Assembly: GCF_014892515.1 (NCBI RefSeq)
Contig: NZ_JADBGR010000102.1
Location: 1 to 64,000, forward strand
Direction: 5' to 3'
Length of the DNA: 64,000 nt
Origin: Myceligenerans pegani
GTDB taxonomy: Bacteria > Actinomycetota > Actinomycetes > Actinomycetales > Cellulomonadaceae
In this document: piece after piece, positions 21,226 to 31,021 of the stretch
Layout of the letters: each line of letters begins with the position of its first letter
Position numbering within the stretch: position 1 is the stretch's first letter
The notes under the pieces: generated by a model
What the model was told of the DNA's origin: nothing
Seen by the model: the letters and a program-made list of their open reading frames with translations, nothing else
Databases searched by the model: none
Position numbers and translations under genes: made by a program

Positions 21226-21885
21226 GTGGAGAACATGGACGATCGGGTGCTTGACGCCGAGACGCTCGGCAGCAGCGATGCGGTGCGGGAGTACTTCGGC
21301 GAGGGGTATGAGCTCGTGCGCGAGTACGCGCGGATGCTCATGGACGAGGGGGAGTTGCGTGGGCTGATCGGTCCGCGAGAGGTGCCGCGGCTGTGGGAGC
21401 GGCACATCCTCAACTCGGCCGCGGTGGTTCCGCATCTCTCCGGAGCCCGCTCGGTTGCAGACGTGGGGTCGGGGGCCGGACTTCCGGGAGTGGTGGTCGC
21501 GATCATGCGCCCGGACGCCGAGATCTTCCTGGTGGAACCGATGGAGCGGCGCACGGCGTGGCTGACGGAGGTGGTCGAGGCGCTCGCCTTGTCCAACGTG
21601 GAAGTGAAGCGGGGGCGGGCCGAGGAGTACCACGGGGCGTTCGAGGTGGACGCCGTGACATCACGCGCCGTGGGCGCACTGTCGAAGTTGGTGCGCGTTT
21701 CGATGCCACTGTTGCACGTAGGTGGAGAGTTGGTGCTTCTGAAGGGCCGGAACGTGCGGGACGAGTTCGACGGGGCGCGGAAGGTGCTACGCAAGTTCGG
21801 AGCGGGGGAGCCGGACGTGCTACCAGGCGAGACGGTCGACGGCGTGGAGGCGACGACGGTGGTGCGAGTCCAGCGGAGGAAGTAG
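21226..21885 (+). CDS. rsmG: 16S rRNA (guanine-N7)-methyltransferase RsmG
   Basis: This 219-aa enzyme methylates N7 of a guanine near the decoding centre (G527 in E. coli numbering) using SAM. The SAM-binding motif is VADVGSGAGLPG, and the family motif RAVGALSKLVR follows. Loss of RsmG gives low-level streptomycin resistance in other bacteria. The start is GTG 21226. Two parS sites lie directly after its stop. Confidence 0.95.
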   Translation: MENMDDRVLDAETLGSSDAVREYFGEGYELVREYARMLMDEGELRGLIGPREVPRLWERHILNSAAVVPHLSGARSVADVGSGAGLPGVVVAIMRPDAEIFLVEPMERRTAWLTEVVEALALSNVEVKRGRAEEYHGAFEVDAVTSRAVGALSKLVRVSMPLLHVGGELVLLKGRNVRDEFDGARKVLRKFGAGEPDVLPGETVDGVEATTVVRVQRRK

Positions 21886-21891
21886 GCGAGC

Positions 21892-21907
21892 TGTTTCACG
21901 TGAAACC
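21892..21907. promoter_or_regulatory. parS site 2 (perfect core)
   Basis: TGTTTCACGTGAAACC contains the perfect 14-bp parS core. It lies 6 bp after the rsmG stop. Confidence 0.93.
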
Positions 21908-21928
21908 GTCCGGTGGGCTGCGGCAGAC

Positions 21929-21944
21929 CGTTTCACGTGAAACG
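21929..21944. promoter_or_regulatory. parS site 3 (perfect core)
   Basis: CGTTTCACGTGAAACG is a full 16-bp palindrome, 37 bp from site 2. Two ParB sites in the rsmG-parA gap could let ParB repress parAB. Confidence 0.93.
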
Positions 21945-24106
21945 TGCGGCGGCACGTTATCGGCCTTCGTCGGCACCGGCGTTTCAACGGCGTTGGCACG
22001 GTGCAGCTGCTTAGCGTGAGCAATGTGCTCTCACTCTGGGGATGGCTGAAGGGGCGGCTCGGCCGGCGACGTGGCAAGCGCGCCACGGGGAGGGGGCGCG
22101 CCACGGGGATCGGCGACGGGCCGGTTGCTCCGAGGGTGGGGGACGGAGCGGACTCGCGATCCGCGGACGTGGGAAGCATTGAGCATGCCGATGGCCAGGA
22201 GTTCGTGCGGGCCGGTCCGCCCTCGACGACGACAGGCGAATACTCCCACGTTGTTGTTTCACGTGAAACGGCGGACCGGTCCCGTGAGGATGGCACAAGC
22301 GACGATGCCGGCGTCGCAGCGACCGATGAGGGCGGGGCAGTTGCCGCGGACCCTGTCGCTGGTGTGATCACGAGTGTCGAGACGGGTGTCGAGCCGGAGA
22401 GATTCGCGTTCGCGGTCTCGGCGGCCGTGAAGGAAGAGCGGGGACATTCGGCCCCAGGCAATCCAGGGTCCGCGAGCCCGCCTCGGGGCAGGCTTCCCGG
22501 GTCGGCGGAGCTGGACGCCTTCTCGTCGGTGGGCCTGACAGCGGCGGTAGACGCGGACACGGGTGGGGATGCGAAGGTGGACGCGGGTGTGGGTGCAGCG
22601 GTCGAGGTGCAGGCAGGCGCGGACGGGGAGACGGTGGACGGGGAGACGGTGGACGGCGCCGTCCTGGCCGCAGTCGGCACCTCGCCGGGGACCGTGCGGC
22701 AGCACTTGCGGGAGAACTCGGAGACGAGTGGACGGTCAGCCGCGAGCAATTCAGCGCAGGAGCTGGTAGCCACGGCGCCCCGCAGTGACAAGGCCTCCGC
22801 AGCGACCGGCGCTGCTGAACGCCACCGTGCCACGGTCGATCCCGCCAACCAGGCCAACATGGCGGCCGCGCTCGAGGAGGCCGCCGGTGTGACGACCGTG
22901 CGGATCGGCACCGACGAGGGCGGCGGGAGTGGTGGTGATCCGGACCCGGGGACTTCAGGCGATGTTGTGGAAAGTTCAGGCGAGTCCGGTCACGGGGACA
23001 CGTCCACGGATTACAGTGTCAGCGTGACCGATCCGATCTTTGTGCAAGGGCTCCGGGCTCCGGGTGTTTCACGTGAAACACCCGGAGTCGGCCTGCCCTC
23101 GAATCCAGAGTCCACGGACGGCGGGTACGACGGCGACGATGAGCGCCGAGAGGCTCTGATCGCGTCGGTTCCCGCCGTCGACGAATCCACCCCCCTGGCG
23201 GCGCAGCTCGCGATGGATGCGCGGCGCCGAATCGAACTGCAAGGTCGCACCTTCCCTCGCCCTTCTCGGACACGTGTCATCACGGTGGCGAACCAGAAAG
23301 GCGGCGTCGGCAAGACGACGACCACGGTGAACCTGGCGGCCGGCTTGGCGCTGTCCGGGCTCAACGTGCTGGTGATCGACAACGACCCGCAGGGCAACGC
23401 CTCGACCGCGCTCGGCATCGAGCACCGTGCCGGCACACCCTCTGTGTACGAGATCCTTGTCGAGGACGAGTTGCTCGCCAACACCGTCCAGCAGTGCCCC
23501 GACATCGAGAACCTGTGGGGTGTGCCGGCGACGATCGACCTGTCGGGATCCGAGATCGAACTCGTCTCCCTCGTTTCACGTGAAACGAGACTGCGCAAGG
23601 CGATCGACAGGTTCCTCACGGACCGCGAGGCGGCGGGCGAGCCGCAGATGGACTACGTGCTGGTGGACTGCCCGCCGAGCCTCGGCCTGCTGACCGTCAA
23701 CGCGTTCGTCGGCGGGCGTGAGGTCTTCATTCCGATCCAGTGCGAGTACTACGCGCTCGAAGGGCTGAGCCAGCTGCTCAAGACGATCGACCTGATCCGG
23801 TCCCATCTGAACCCGGAGCTCAGGGTCTCGTCGATCCTGCTGACGATGTACGACGGCCGGACCAACCTCGCGCAGCAGGTCGCGGGGGAGGTGCGCGCGC
23901 ACTTCCCGTCGGAGACGTTCCGGACGACCATTCCCAGATCGGTGCGGATCTCGGAGGCGCCGAGCTATGGCCAGACGGTGATGACCTACGATGCGACGTC
24001 GACCGGTGCTCTCGCGTACCTTGAAGCCGCGCGTGAACTCGCCGAGCGAGGTCAGGGCGCATCAAGCCCGCGCCGACCGGCACAGATGCAGGAGGCGCGG
24101 CCCTGA
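21944..24106 (+). CDS. parA: Chromosome partitioning ATPase ParA with very long disordered N-terminus
   Basis: The conserved ParA part begins near DESTPLAAQLAMDARRRIEL, followed by RTRVITVANQKGGVGKTTT, the deviant Walker A (about residues 448-460), and DYVLVDCPPSLGLLTVNAF. It uses ATP to move ParB-parS complexes. Upstream, the frame is open for another 360 codons rich in Asp, Glu, Gly, Ala, Thr and Val. The start is uncertain: GTG 21944 (given here), GTG 22016 or GTG 23023 are possible, and the last would give a normal-sized ParA. None has a clear RBS. Three parS sites lie in the reading frame, each read as VSRET. A tetratricopeptide or other fold is not recognised in the extension. Confidence 0.85.
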   Translation: MRRHVIGLRRHRRFNGVGTVQLLSVSNVLSLWGWLKGRLGRRRGKRATGRGRATGIGDGPVAPRVGDGADSRSADVGSIEHADGQEFVRAGPPSTTTGEYSHVVVSRETADRSREDGTSDDAGVAATDEGGAVAADPVAGVITSVETGVEPERFAFAVSAAVKEERGHSAPGNPGSASPPRGRLPGSAELDAFSSVGLTAAVDADTGGDAKVDAGVGAAVEVQAGADGETVDGETVDGAVLAAVGTSPGTVRQHLRENSETSGRSAASNSAQELVATAPRSDKASAATGAAERHRATVDPANQANMAAALEEAAGVTTVRIGTDEGGGSGGDPDPGTSGDVVESSGESGHGDTSTDYSVSVTDPIFVQGLRAPGVSRETPGVGLPSNPESTDGGYDGDDERREALIASVPAVDESTPLAAQLAMDARRRIELQGRTFPRPSRTRVITVANQKGGVGKTTTTVNLAAGLALSGLNVLVIDNDPQGNASTALGIEHRAGTPSVYEILVEDELLANTVQQCPDIENLWGVPATIDLSGSEIELVSLVSRETRLRKAIDRFLTDREAAGEPQMDYVLVDCPPSLGLLTVNAFVGGREVFIPIQCEYYALEGLSQLLKTIDLIRSHLNPELRVSSILLTMYDGRTNLAQQVAGEVRAHFPSETFRTTIPRSVRISEAPSYGQTVMTYDATSTGALAYLEAARELAERGQGASSPRRPAQMQEARP
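22255..22270. promoter_or_regulatory. parS site 4 (perfect core)
   Basis: TGTTTCACGTGAAACG lies inside the extended parA frame. Confidence 0.93.
23065..23080. promoter_or_regulatory. parS site 5 (perfect 16-mer)
   Basis: TGTTTCACGTGAAACA is the consensus 16-mer. The palindrome extends further on both sides (flanks CCGGG / CCCGG), making it the best parS in the window. It lies inside parA. Confidence 0.95.
23572..23587. promoter_or_regulatory. parS site 6 (perfect core)
   Basis: CGTTTCACGTGAAACG, flanked by TCT / AGA as an extended palindrome, lies within the ATPase part of parA. Confidence 0.93.
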
Positions 24107-24176
24107 GCGGAGCGGAGTACGAGCGGCCCCTGCAGGGCGACGGCCGTAGTACGGCGGAGATGAACGAGGAGAAGCG

Positions 24177-25442
24177 ATGAGCGCGAAGAGGCGAGGGCTC
24201 GGCCGGGGCCTCGGTGCCCTGATCCCCACGGGGCCGGAAGAGGAAGAAGGCGCGCTGGGCGCGGCCGCGGCCGTTGCGACACTTCCGACGAACAGTCAGT
24301 CCACGGAGGAGCCGATGTCGGCCGCGGACGGAGCGGTGGCGGAAGTTCCGGCGGATGATGCTCCGTCGTCGAACACGTCTTCCGCCTCGTCCGGGGCGGG
24401 GGCGGCCCTGGGGGCCGGTGTGGAGACGAGGAGTCGCAGCGTCGGGCGCCACAGCACCGGAAACTGGGACTCCGCGATCGCCAGTGGGCGTCTGTCGGTG
24501 TCGGGGGATGGGAGTTCCGGTGAGACCGCGCTCGACACGACGTTCTTCGGGAACGGCGACTCGAATGTTTCACGTGGAACCGACGTTGACCTGCTCCCCG
24601 TTCCCGGTGCGCGATTCGCCGAACTGGATCCAGCCGACATCAAGCCGAACCCCCGGCAGCCGCGGACCGTCTTCGACGACGGTGAGCTCGACGAGCTCGT
24701 CGACTCCATCAAGGAGATCGGCGTGCTGCAGCCGATCGTGGTTCGTCCGGACAAGCAGGAGCCTGGCAAGTACGAGCTGATCATGGGCGAGCGGCGGTGG
24801 CGTGCCACGCAGGCCGCCGGCCTTGACGCGATCCCGGCGATCGTCCGCGATACCGACGACGGCGACATGCTCCGGGACGCACTGCTCGAGAACCTGCACC
24901 GGGCGGCGCTGAACCCGCTGGAGGAGGCCGCCGCGTACCGACAACTGCTCGACGACTTCGATTGCACGCACGAAGAGCTCGCTACGAGAATCGCCCGTAG
25001 CCGGCCGCAGATCTCGAACACGCTCCGCCTGCTCCGGCTTCCGCCGCTGGTGCAGCGACGCGTCGCCGCCGGCGTGCTCAGCGCGGGACATGCGCGGGCG
25101 CTGCTCGGACTCACCGACGGTGCGGAGATCGAGCGCCTCGCTCAGCGCATCGTCTCCGAGGGGCTCTCGGTTCGTGCGACCGAGGAACTCGTCATGATGT
25201 CCGACGGCTCCGAGAAGGTGAGCAAGGCGCGGAAGTCGCCGCGAGCAGGAGCTCGCACGGAGGCGATGGATGAACTCGCCACGCGACTCTCGGACCGCTT
25301 CGAGACTCGTGTGAAGGTCGCCCTCGGGAAGAACAAGGGCCGGATGACGATCGAGTTCTCGGACGTCAGCGACCTGAACCGCATCCTCGGGGTGCTGTCC
25401 CCGGACGACCCGGGCCTGCTGAAGGGCAACTCGTCCGACTAG
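24177..25442 (+). CDS. parB: Chromosome partitioning protein ParB (CTPase)
   Basis: The 421-aa protein begins SAKRRGLGRGLGALIP, the ParA-contacting N-terminal peptide. A disordered linker (20-135) leads to the CTP-binding domain with IKPNPRQPR, the GERRWRA box and ENLHRAALNPLEEA, an HTH for parS (about 245-300) and a C-terminal dimerisation domain. It loads at parS as a CTP-dependent clamp and organises the origin region. It is 70 bp from parA, with parS site 7 inside its own frame. Confidence 0.96.
   Translation: MSAKRRGLGRGLGALIPTGPEEEEGALGAAAAVATLPTNSQSTEEPMSAADGAVAEVPADDAPSSNTSSASSGAGAALGAGVETRSRSVGRHSTGNWDSAIASGRLSVSGDGSSGETALDTTFFGNGDSNVSRGTDVDLLPVPGARFAELDPADIKPNPRQPRTVFDDGELDELVDSIKEIGVLQPIVVRPDKQEPGKYELIMGERRWRATQAAGLDAIPAIVRDTDDGDMLRDALLENLHRAALNPLEEAAAYRQLLDDFDCTHEELATRIARSRPQISNTLRLLRLPPLVQRRVAAGVLSAGHARALLGLTDGAEIERLAQRIVSEGLSVRATEELVMMSDGSEKVSKARKSPRAGARTEAMDELATRLSDRFETRVKVALGKNKGRMTIEFSDVSDLNRILGVLSPDDPGLLKGNSSD
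24566..24581. promoter_or_regulatory. parS-like site 7 (one core mismatch)
   Basis: TGTTTCACGTGGAACC differs from the core at one position. It lies in the linker-coding part of parB. Confidence 0.75.
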
Positions 25443-25523
25443 CGACGAGTCGGCACCGCGAGCCAGCGGGAGCGGCGCCGCCACGGCGTCGTGCGATACA
25501 TGACGAGGGCGATCCCGCGGCAA

Positions 25524-25572
25524 CGAGAAGGCCCGGGCCCCGATCCGATGGATCGGAGCCCGGGCCTTCTCG
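25524..25572. terminator. Bidirectional terminator between parB and trxA
   Basis: CGAGAAGGCCCGGGC (25524-25538) pairs perfectly with GCCCGGGCCTTCTCG (25558-25572); an inner stem, CGATC with GATCG, extends it. It separates the convergent parB and trxA genes and reads as a terminator on either strand. Confidence 0.85.
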
Positions 25573-25593
25573 GGTGCGGAGACGCCGCGTCGG

Positions 25594-25941
25594 TCAGGCG
25601 ACGCCCTGGGAGCCGCTGGACGCGAGCACGCTCTCGATCTCCTCGGTGAGCGCACGCTTGGGACGCGCGCCGACGATCGACTTCACGACCTGCCCGCCCT
25701 GGTAGACGTTGAGGGTCGGGATCGAGACCACGTTGTAGGCCATTGCCGTGGCCTGGTTCTCGTCGGTGTCGAGCTTCGCGATCTTGATCTTGCCGTCGTA
25801 CTCCTCGGACAGCTCCTCCAGGATCGGTGCGACCATGCGGCACGGCCCGCACCAGGTGGCCCAGAAGTCCACGAGGACGGGGACGTCCGAATCGAGGACC
25901 TCACTCTTGAAGGTGTCGTCGGTGACCTTGACAGTGCTCAT
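25594..25941 (-). CDS. trxA: Thioredoxin
   Basis: This 115-aa protein has the classic [15 protein letters not shown] motif, active-site cysteines C31 and C34 in the trx fold, and cis-Pro in VSIPTLNVY. It reduces protein disulfides and is recharged by TrxB, encoded 44 bp upstream. The two form the usual trxB-trxA operon, probably under the SigR-type promoter ahead of trxB. Confidence 0.96.
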   Translation of the reverse strand: MSTVKVTDDTFKSEVLDSDVPVLVDFWATWCGPCRMVAPILEELSEEYDGKIKIAKLDTDENQATAMAYNVVSIPTLNVYQGGQVVKSIVGARPKRALTEEIESVLASSGSQGVA

Positions 25942-25985
25942 GGTCTACTCCTCAGCTGATCGGATGTTGCGGTTCGGAGGGCCGC

Positions 25986-26969
25986 TCAGACGGCCTGTGC
26001 GGTGGTTTCGGTCGGGGCGGCGACGGCGTCGTTGAGTGTGTCGATGTAGGACTGCGCGTCCAGTGCGGCCGCGCACCCCGAGCCGGCTGCGGTGATCGCC
26101 TGCCGGTAGATGTGGTCGACGGCGTCCCCGCTGGCGAAGACGCCGGGCAGGTTGGTGCGCGCCGAACGGCCCTCGGCGATGATGTATCCGTTCTCGTCCA
26201 GCTCGACCTGGCCCTTGACAAGATCGGTGCGGGGCTCGTGGCCGATCGCCACGAACAGCCCGGTGACGTCGAGCTCGCGCTGCTCACCGGTCACGGTGTC
26301 GCGCAACGTCACCGACTCGACCCGGTCCTCTCCGGTGATCCCGACGACCTCGCTGTTCCAGGCGAACTCGATCTTGGGGTCGTTCTTCGCCCGGTCGGCC
26401 ATGATCTTCGACGCGCGCAGCTCGTCGCGCCGGTGCACGACCGTGACCTTCGATGCGAAGCGAGTGAGGAACGTGGCCTCCTCCATCGCGGAGTCGCCGC
26501 CACCGACGACCACGATGTGCTGGTCGCGGAAGAAGAAGCCGTCGCACGTCGCGCACCACGAGACGCCCCTGCCGGAGAGGCGCTTCTCGTCCGGCAGGCC
26601 GAGCTCACGGTACGCCGAGCCGGTCGCGAGGATGACGGTGCGCGCACGATAGACGTCGCCGAGGCCCGTGGTCAGTACCTTGACCTCCCCGGTCAGCTCG
26701 GCCTGTTCCACGTCGTCCCAGATCACCTGGGCGCCGAAGCGCTCGGCCTGCTCCCGCATCTTGTCCATGAGGTCAGGCCCCATGATCGCCTCGGGGAATC
26801 CGGGGAAGTTCTCCACGTCCGTGGTGTTCATGAGGGCGCCGCCCGCAGTCACGGAGCCGGCGAGCACGACCGGCGCGAGGCCCGCGCGCGCGGCATAGAC
26901 GGCGGCGGTGTACCCGGCGGGGCCGGACCCGATGATCACCACATCATGGATGGTCTGCTCTTCGGTCAA
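25986..26969 (-). CDS. trxB: Thioredoxin-disulfide reductase
   Basis: This 327-aa FAD/NADPH enzyme has FAD motif [21 protein letters not shown], the redox-active WCATCDG and the NADPH motif [13 protein letters not shown]. It transfers electrons from NADPH to TrxA. TTG 26969 was chosen: homologues start just before [19 protein letters not shown] lies 6 bp upstream, and the SigR-like promoter ends about 28 bp upstream. A longer in-frame start at 27152 would lie beyond that promoter and adds residues unlike the family. Confidence 0.94.
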   Translation of the reverse strand: MTEEQTIHDVVIIGSGPAGYTAAVYAARAGLAPVVLAGSVTAGGALMNTTDVENFPGFPEAIMGPDLMDKMREQAERFGAQVIWDDVEQAELTGEVKVLTTGLGDVYRARTVILATGSAYRELGLPDEKRLSGRGVSWCATCDGFFFRDQHIVVVGGGDSAMEEATFLTRFASKVTVVHRRDELRASKIMADRAKNDPKIEFAWNSEVVGITGEDRVESVTLRDTVTGEQRELDVTGLFVAIGHEPRTDLVKGQVELDENGYIIAEGRSARTNLPGVFASGDAVDHIYRQAITAAGSGCAAALDAQSYIDTLNDAVAAPTETTAQAV

Positions 26970-26997
26970 CGTCTTCTCCTCGAGTCTCGCCCGGATC

Positions 26998-27023
26998 AAC
27001 ACGGATGGGGCTTCCAGTGTTCC
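26998..27023 (-). promoter_or_regulatory. SigR/SigH-type promoter of trxB-trxA
   Basis: On the minus strand GGAAC (27019-27023), an 18-bp spacer and GTT (26998-27000) match the ECF sigma SigR/SigH consensus GGAAY-N18-GTT. It is placed about 28 bp before the proposed TTG start. In Streptomyces and Mycobacterium trxBA is a known direct target of SigR/SigH during thiol-oxidative stress. Confidence 0.7.
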
Positions 27024-27131
27024 AGCCAACGGCAGAATCCGGGCTGCTGGGTCCGTGAAGCGCGGCACACTCACTATATCGAAGTATGTCAATACAGTCG
27101 TCGAGCGCCCGGGCGGGTACCCAGCGGACGA

Positions 27132-27165
27132 CGAAGGGCTGCCCTCATTCAAGGACAGCCCTTCG
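27132..27165 (-). terminator. Terminator after the pseudokinase gene
   Basis: CGAAGGGCTG and CAGCCCTTCG form a 10-bp stem 19 bp beyond the stop codon of the pseudokinase gene. Confidence 0.7.
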
Positions 27166-27183
27166 CCTGGAGATGTGACGAGG

Positions 27184-29073
27184 TCAGCTCAGCGTGACCT
27201 CGTTCAGCTCGATCCGGTACCTGAGGTCCGGCAGGTCGGGCAGCGGGTCCGACTCCGGCAACGACGTGAACCAGATGACGAACGAGTCGGCCACGACCGG
27301 TTCGGGCAGCTCGAACGTCGTGTTCGACGAGACCGGGCCTTCGGCGACCACCTGCCCCCCGGCCGGGTCGTCCGGAGTCGTCGCGCGGATCTGGACGTTG
27401 CCGCCCTCGCTGTTCGTGGACAGTTCGATGGTCGACACGGCGGCCGCTTCCTGCAGCGTGAGGGCCACTCCGGTACCGCTCTTGAAACCACCGAAGTCGG
27501 GCGAGGCGAAGGTGCGCGTGTACCAGAACGTCGTCGGGTCGCCGTCGGACACGTACGGAGCGGTCTCGGGATAGTCGGCGTCATCGCCCTCGAGCGGCGC
27601 GTCACCGGTGCCGACGAGCGTCGAGCCGGTGATGACCGGCCGGGCTTCGGTCTCGGGTGCCTCGGACTCTTCTCCTTCGCCCGTACCCTCACCCTCGCCG
27701 CCGCCGTTACCGGCCTCACCTGCGGCGGTCTCGCCCGCGTCACCGACGGGAGACCTGGTCTCCGACGGAGCGAGGATCGCCATGACCGCCCAGATGAGCC
27801 CGGCGACCACCGCGACACCGACGACGCCGAGCACGATCGGGGTGGGGTTGACTCCGCCGCGCTTCGGTGCAGGCTGCGTCCGGAACCCCTGGTTCTGGTC
27901 GTAGTACTGCTGCTCGTAGCCCGGAGGAGTGGCATACGCTTGTGGCTGCGCCGCGTACTGAGACTCGTACGACGGCGGATACTGCTGCTGGTCGTGGCTC
28001 TGCTGCGGCGCGTACTGCTGCGGCGCGTACTGCGGAGGCTGTTGATAGCCGGTCTGCTGGGCGGTCTGCTGCTGAGGCTGGTAGCCCGGCGGGGGCGGCG
28101 GCACCGCCGAATGGGGTGGCGGGTACCCCTGGGGAGCTCCCTCGGGCGGGACGGATGACATTGCTGAGGCCTCCTCGGCTCTGGCGATCCGGCCGGTCAC
28201 CACCGGCCTCCGGACCGGCGGCGCTGGTGGCGCCGGCCGCTCGGTCGCTTCGGGTTCTTGCTGGACGAACGCGGGCAGAGATGCCAGTACCGACACCTCG
28301 CCCCACGGCTCGAGCGCCGTGACCACCTCGTCCGGAGTACTGGGGACGTCCGTCTCGACCGACGGATCGAATGCGCGGCTGAGCAGCGCGTCGAGTGCCG
28401 GGTCGACGTGGGGGACGAGCGTCGACAGTGCGACGACCGCACCGTTCTCGTCCCGCCGCGCAGGCAGCGGGATCACGGTGTCCTTCGCGATCCACTCGGC
28501 CTCGAGCTCGATGCCGGGCCAGCGGGCCGTCATCGCATAGTAGATCAGCGCGAGCGCGCCCTGCGCGTCCACGGCGGCAGGCGCCTGGTTGAGGGTCTCC
28601 CCGCTGGCGAGCCCTCCGTCGAGGCCGAGGCCGGTCACCACGACGCGGTCCCGGTCGACACGGATCGCCTCGGGCCGCAGCACGGTGTGGTGCACGCCCC
28701 GGGCGCTCGCGGCAGCGAGCGCGGACGCCACCTCGCCGGCGATCGCACGGGCCTGCTGCTCGTCGACGAGGCCCTGGGACACGACATCGGTGAGTGTCTC
28801 GCCCGGGTAGGGCTCCGTCACGACGTACGATCCGATGTCCGCGGTACCGGCATCCAGCACCCGGTTGATCCGTGGTTCCGTCACCAGGGCGGCACGGCGC
28901 GCGGAGTCCAGGGCATCGGCGGCCCATGGCCCACTCACGAGGGTCAGCCGGACCCGGCGGTCAAGGACCTGGTCGTGCGCCTCCCACGCGACGGCGGCCG
29001 CCAGGTCGGTCCGGAGCTCGGAACCCAGGCGGTAGCGGTCGACAAGAACGTCGCCAGGTCCTGGCGTGCTCAT
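27184..29073 (-). CDS. Membrane pseudokinase with C-terminal discoidin-like domain (MurJ partner)
   Basis: This 629-aa protein starts with a protein-kinase-like domain (about 8-270) that lacks catalytic residues: the HRD region reads [12 protein letters not shown] reads GLGLDG and the ATP lysine is not at its usual place. A Gln/Pro/Tyr-rich stretch (about 310-415) precedes one membrane segment ([20 protein letters not shown]) and an outer beta-sandwich (about 495-629) of the discoidin/carbohydrate-binding type. In Mycobacterium, MviN/MurJ carries a pseudokinase and a similar outer domain in one chain. Here they form a separate gene just downstream of murJ. ATG 29073 follows a GGAGG-type site; the frame extends upstream into murJ but is not conserved-looking there. 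Confidence 0.85.
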   Translation of the reverse strand: MSTPGPGDVLVDRYRLGSELRTDLAAAVAWEAHDQVLDRRVRLTLVSGPWAADALDSARRAALVTEPRINRVLDAGTADIGSYVVTEPYPGETLTDVVSQGLVDEQQARAIAGEVASALAAASARGVHHTVLRPEAIRVDRDRVVVTGLGLDGGLASGETLNQAPAAVDAQGALALIYYAMTARWPGIELEAEWIAKDTVIPLPARRDENGAVVALSTLVPHVDPALDALLSRAFDPSVETDVPSTPDEVVTALEPWGEVSVLASLPAFVQQEPEATERPAPPAPPVRRPVVTGRIARAEEASAMSSVPPEGAPQGYPPPHSAVPPPPPGYQPQQQTAQQTGYQQPPQYAPQQYAPQQSHDQQQYPPSYESQYAAQPQAYATPPGYEQQYYDQNQGFRTQPAPKRGGVNPTPIVLGVVGVAVVAGLIWAVMAILAPSETRSPVGDAGETAAGEAGNGGGEGEGTGEGEESEAPETEARPVITGSTLVGTGDAPLEGDDADYPETAPYVSDGDPTTFWYTRTFASPDFGGFKSGTGVALTLQEAAAVSTIELSTNSEGGNVQIRATTPDDPAGGQVVAEGPVSSNTTFELPEPVVADSFVIWFTSLPESDPLPDLPDLRYRIELNEVTLS

Positions 29074-29297
29074 TCCTGCCTCCCTCGCTGTTCGGACGGG
29101 CCGTCGACGACGGCTGGATCGTTTGCCCGCCATGCTACGCGGCATAGACGACAATCCGTCGATCCGGCAACGTTCGTCCACAGCCTGTGCACGACGACGA
29201 CCGGCGGCCCTACGACCTGGGAGGCAGCGCCGGACGGGCCGGCACCCGGACGGGCCGTGCGGCGCCCGCCACCGCGGCCGCCGTCGTGCACGGCGCG

Positions 29298-30980
29298 TCA
29301 GCGGCCGAGGCGGCGGCGGAGCGGTACCAGGAGGGTGTCGAGTTCCCGCACGCGGAACAGCTTGAGCAGCGCGACGTACACGACGAGCATCGCGAGACCG
29401 CACACCGCGCTGATCCACAGGCCGCTGAGGAACGTGCCGCCCACCCCGCTCTCGAAGTCGAGTGCCTCGAAGCCGCCGAGCCATTGATACAGCCCCCAGC
29501 CGGCCCCGGCGGCCACGAGGCCGGACATGACCGCCGAGGAGTGCAGCAGCAGGACCCGGCGCCCGTCCATCCGGCCGTCGAGCATCTTGCGCAGGCCGCG
29601 CGTGCGGAGCACGCAGGTCACCCAGTTGGCGAGCGCGAACGACGCGCCGGCGGCGGTGACCCAGTGCTCGGGCGCGAGCCAGACCTGGGCGGCGATCAGG
29701 CCCAGCACCAGCGCGACCGTGGCCGGGACCGTGATCCAGAAGACGCCGCGGCCGTCCTCGTAGGCGAAGTAGACCCACTTCATGAGGACCATCGCGCCCA
29801 GCGGGACCAGTCCGAGCGACAGCGCCACCAGCACCGGTGCGATCGCCGCCGTGCCCTCGGCACCGGCCGTGGGCACGATCGTCGCCGTCAGCGGTGCCGC
29901 GAGTACCGTGAACGCCGCGGTGGCGAAGATCGTGAAGACCCCGACGGTCCGCAGGCCGAGCGAGAGGTCGGAGCGCACCTTGTCCGTCTCGCCGTTCGCC
30001 GCGGCCTTGCTGAGGCCGGTGAACAGGGCTGTCGCGATGGAGACCGTCACGAGTGAATGGGGCAGCAGGTAGATCATCAACGCCTGCGTGTAGGCGGCGT
30101 TACCGGCCGCGGCACTCGCGAGCTCGCCCGTGACCGCGTTCTCTGCCCCGGCCCCGGACGCGACACGCGTCAGGTACAGGACGCCCAGCTGTTCGAGCAC
30201 GACGGCGGCGAAGGTCCAGCCGACCACCGACCCGGCCGAGCGCAGCCCGATGCCGCGGTACCCGAGCCGGAAATGCCAGACGAATCCCGAGCGCATCAGC
30301 GGCACGAGGAGGACCAGCGCCTGCGACGCGATGCCGAGAGTGGCGGTGCCCGCGAGCAGCACCGTGCGGGGCGTGTCCCACGAATCGAGATCGTTGATGC
30401 CGCCCTCCGGGGCGCCGCCGTAGATCACCCAGAAGAGGCCGAAACCGATGATCGAGATGATGTTGTTCGCCACGGGCGCCCACATGTACGGGCCGAACTG
30501 CTCGCGCGCGTTGAGCACCTGCCCCAGCAGGGTGTACAGCCCGTAGAAGAAGAGCTGGGGGATGCACCAGAACGCGAAGATCGTGCCCAGCGCGAGCTGC
30601 TCTGCGGTCCAGCGGTCCGACGTGTAGAGCCACACGATGATCGACGACGCCCCGGTGAGGACGGCCGTCAGGGCGAGGATGCCGACTCCCGAGAGGGTGA
30701 GCAGCTTGTCCAGGCGCTCCTGCGCGTTCCTCGCCTGGAACGCCCGCACGATCTGCGGCACCAGGATGGCGTTGAGCATGCCGCCCGCGAGAATCGCGAA
30801 GAGCACGTTGGGCATCTTGTTCGCGACGTCGAACGCGTCGGCGACCAGGCCGGTGCTGCCGATGATGGCGACCATCACCATGTTCCGGACGAGCCCGCCC
30901 AGCCGGGACACTGCCGTCCCGGCAGCCATCACCAGCGAACTGCGTCCCAGCCCGCGGCTGCTGGTGGCCTGTGAGGTCAT
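29298..30980 (-). CDS. murJ: Lipid II flippase MurJ (MviN)
   Basis: This MOP-superfamily flippase has about 14 membrane segments (560 aa from this start). It begins SSLVMAAGTAVSRLGGLVRNMVM and includes DAFDVANKMPNVLFAILAGGMLNAILVPQ, typical MurJ sequence. It moves lipid-linked peptidoglycan precursor across the membrane. ATG 30980 has GGGAG upstream. An alternative ATG at 31025 overlaps the stop of the DUF6049 gene (ATGA) and would add 15 charged residues. The gene order DUF6049-murJ-pseudokinase-trxB is conserved in actinobacteria. Confidence 0.93.
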   Translation of the reverse strand: MTSQATSSRGLGRSSLVMAAGTAVSRLGGLVRNMVMVAIIGSTGLVADAFDVANKMPNVLFAILAGGMLNAILVPQIVRAFQARNAQERLDKLLTLSGVGILALTAVLTGASSIIVWLYTSDRWTAEQLALGTIFAFWCIPQLFFYGLYTLLGQVLNAREQFGPYMWAPVANNIISIIGFGLFWVIYGGAPEGGINDLDSWDTPRTVLLAGTATLGIASQALVLLVPLMRSGFVWHFRLGYRGIGLRSAGSVVGWTFAAVVLEQLGVLYLTRVASGAGAENAVTGELASAAAGNAAYTQALMIYLLPHSLVTVSIATALFTGLSKAAANGETDKVRSDLSLGLRTVGVFTIFATAAFTVLAAPLTATIVPTAGAEGTAAIAPVLVALSLGLVPLGAMVLMKWVYFAYEDGRGVFWITVPATVALVLGLIAAQVWLAPEHWVTAAGASFALANWVTCVLRTRGLRKMLDGRMDGRRVLLLHSSAVMSGLVAAGAGWGLYQWLGGFEALDFESGVGGTFLSGLWISAVCGLAMLVVYVALLKLFRVRELDTLLVPLRRRLGR

Positions 30981-31021
30981 GTGGGGTCTCTCCCGTCCGT
31001 GCCGGGGCCGCCCCCGGCGTG

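Noticed and set aside
25986-27152. Longer trxB from 27152
   Set aside because: It would start upstream of the SigR-type promoter and adds about 60 residues absent from TrxB proteins.
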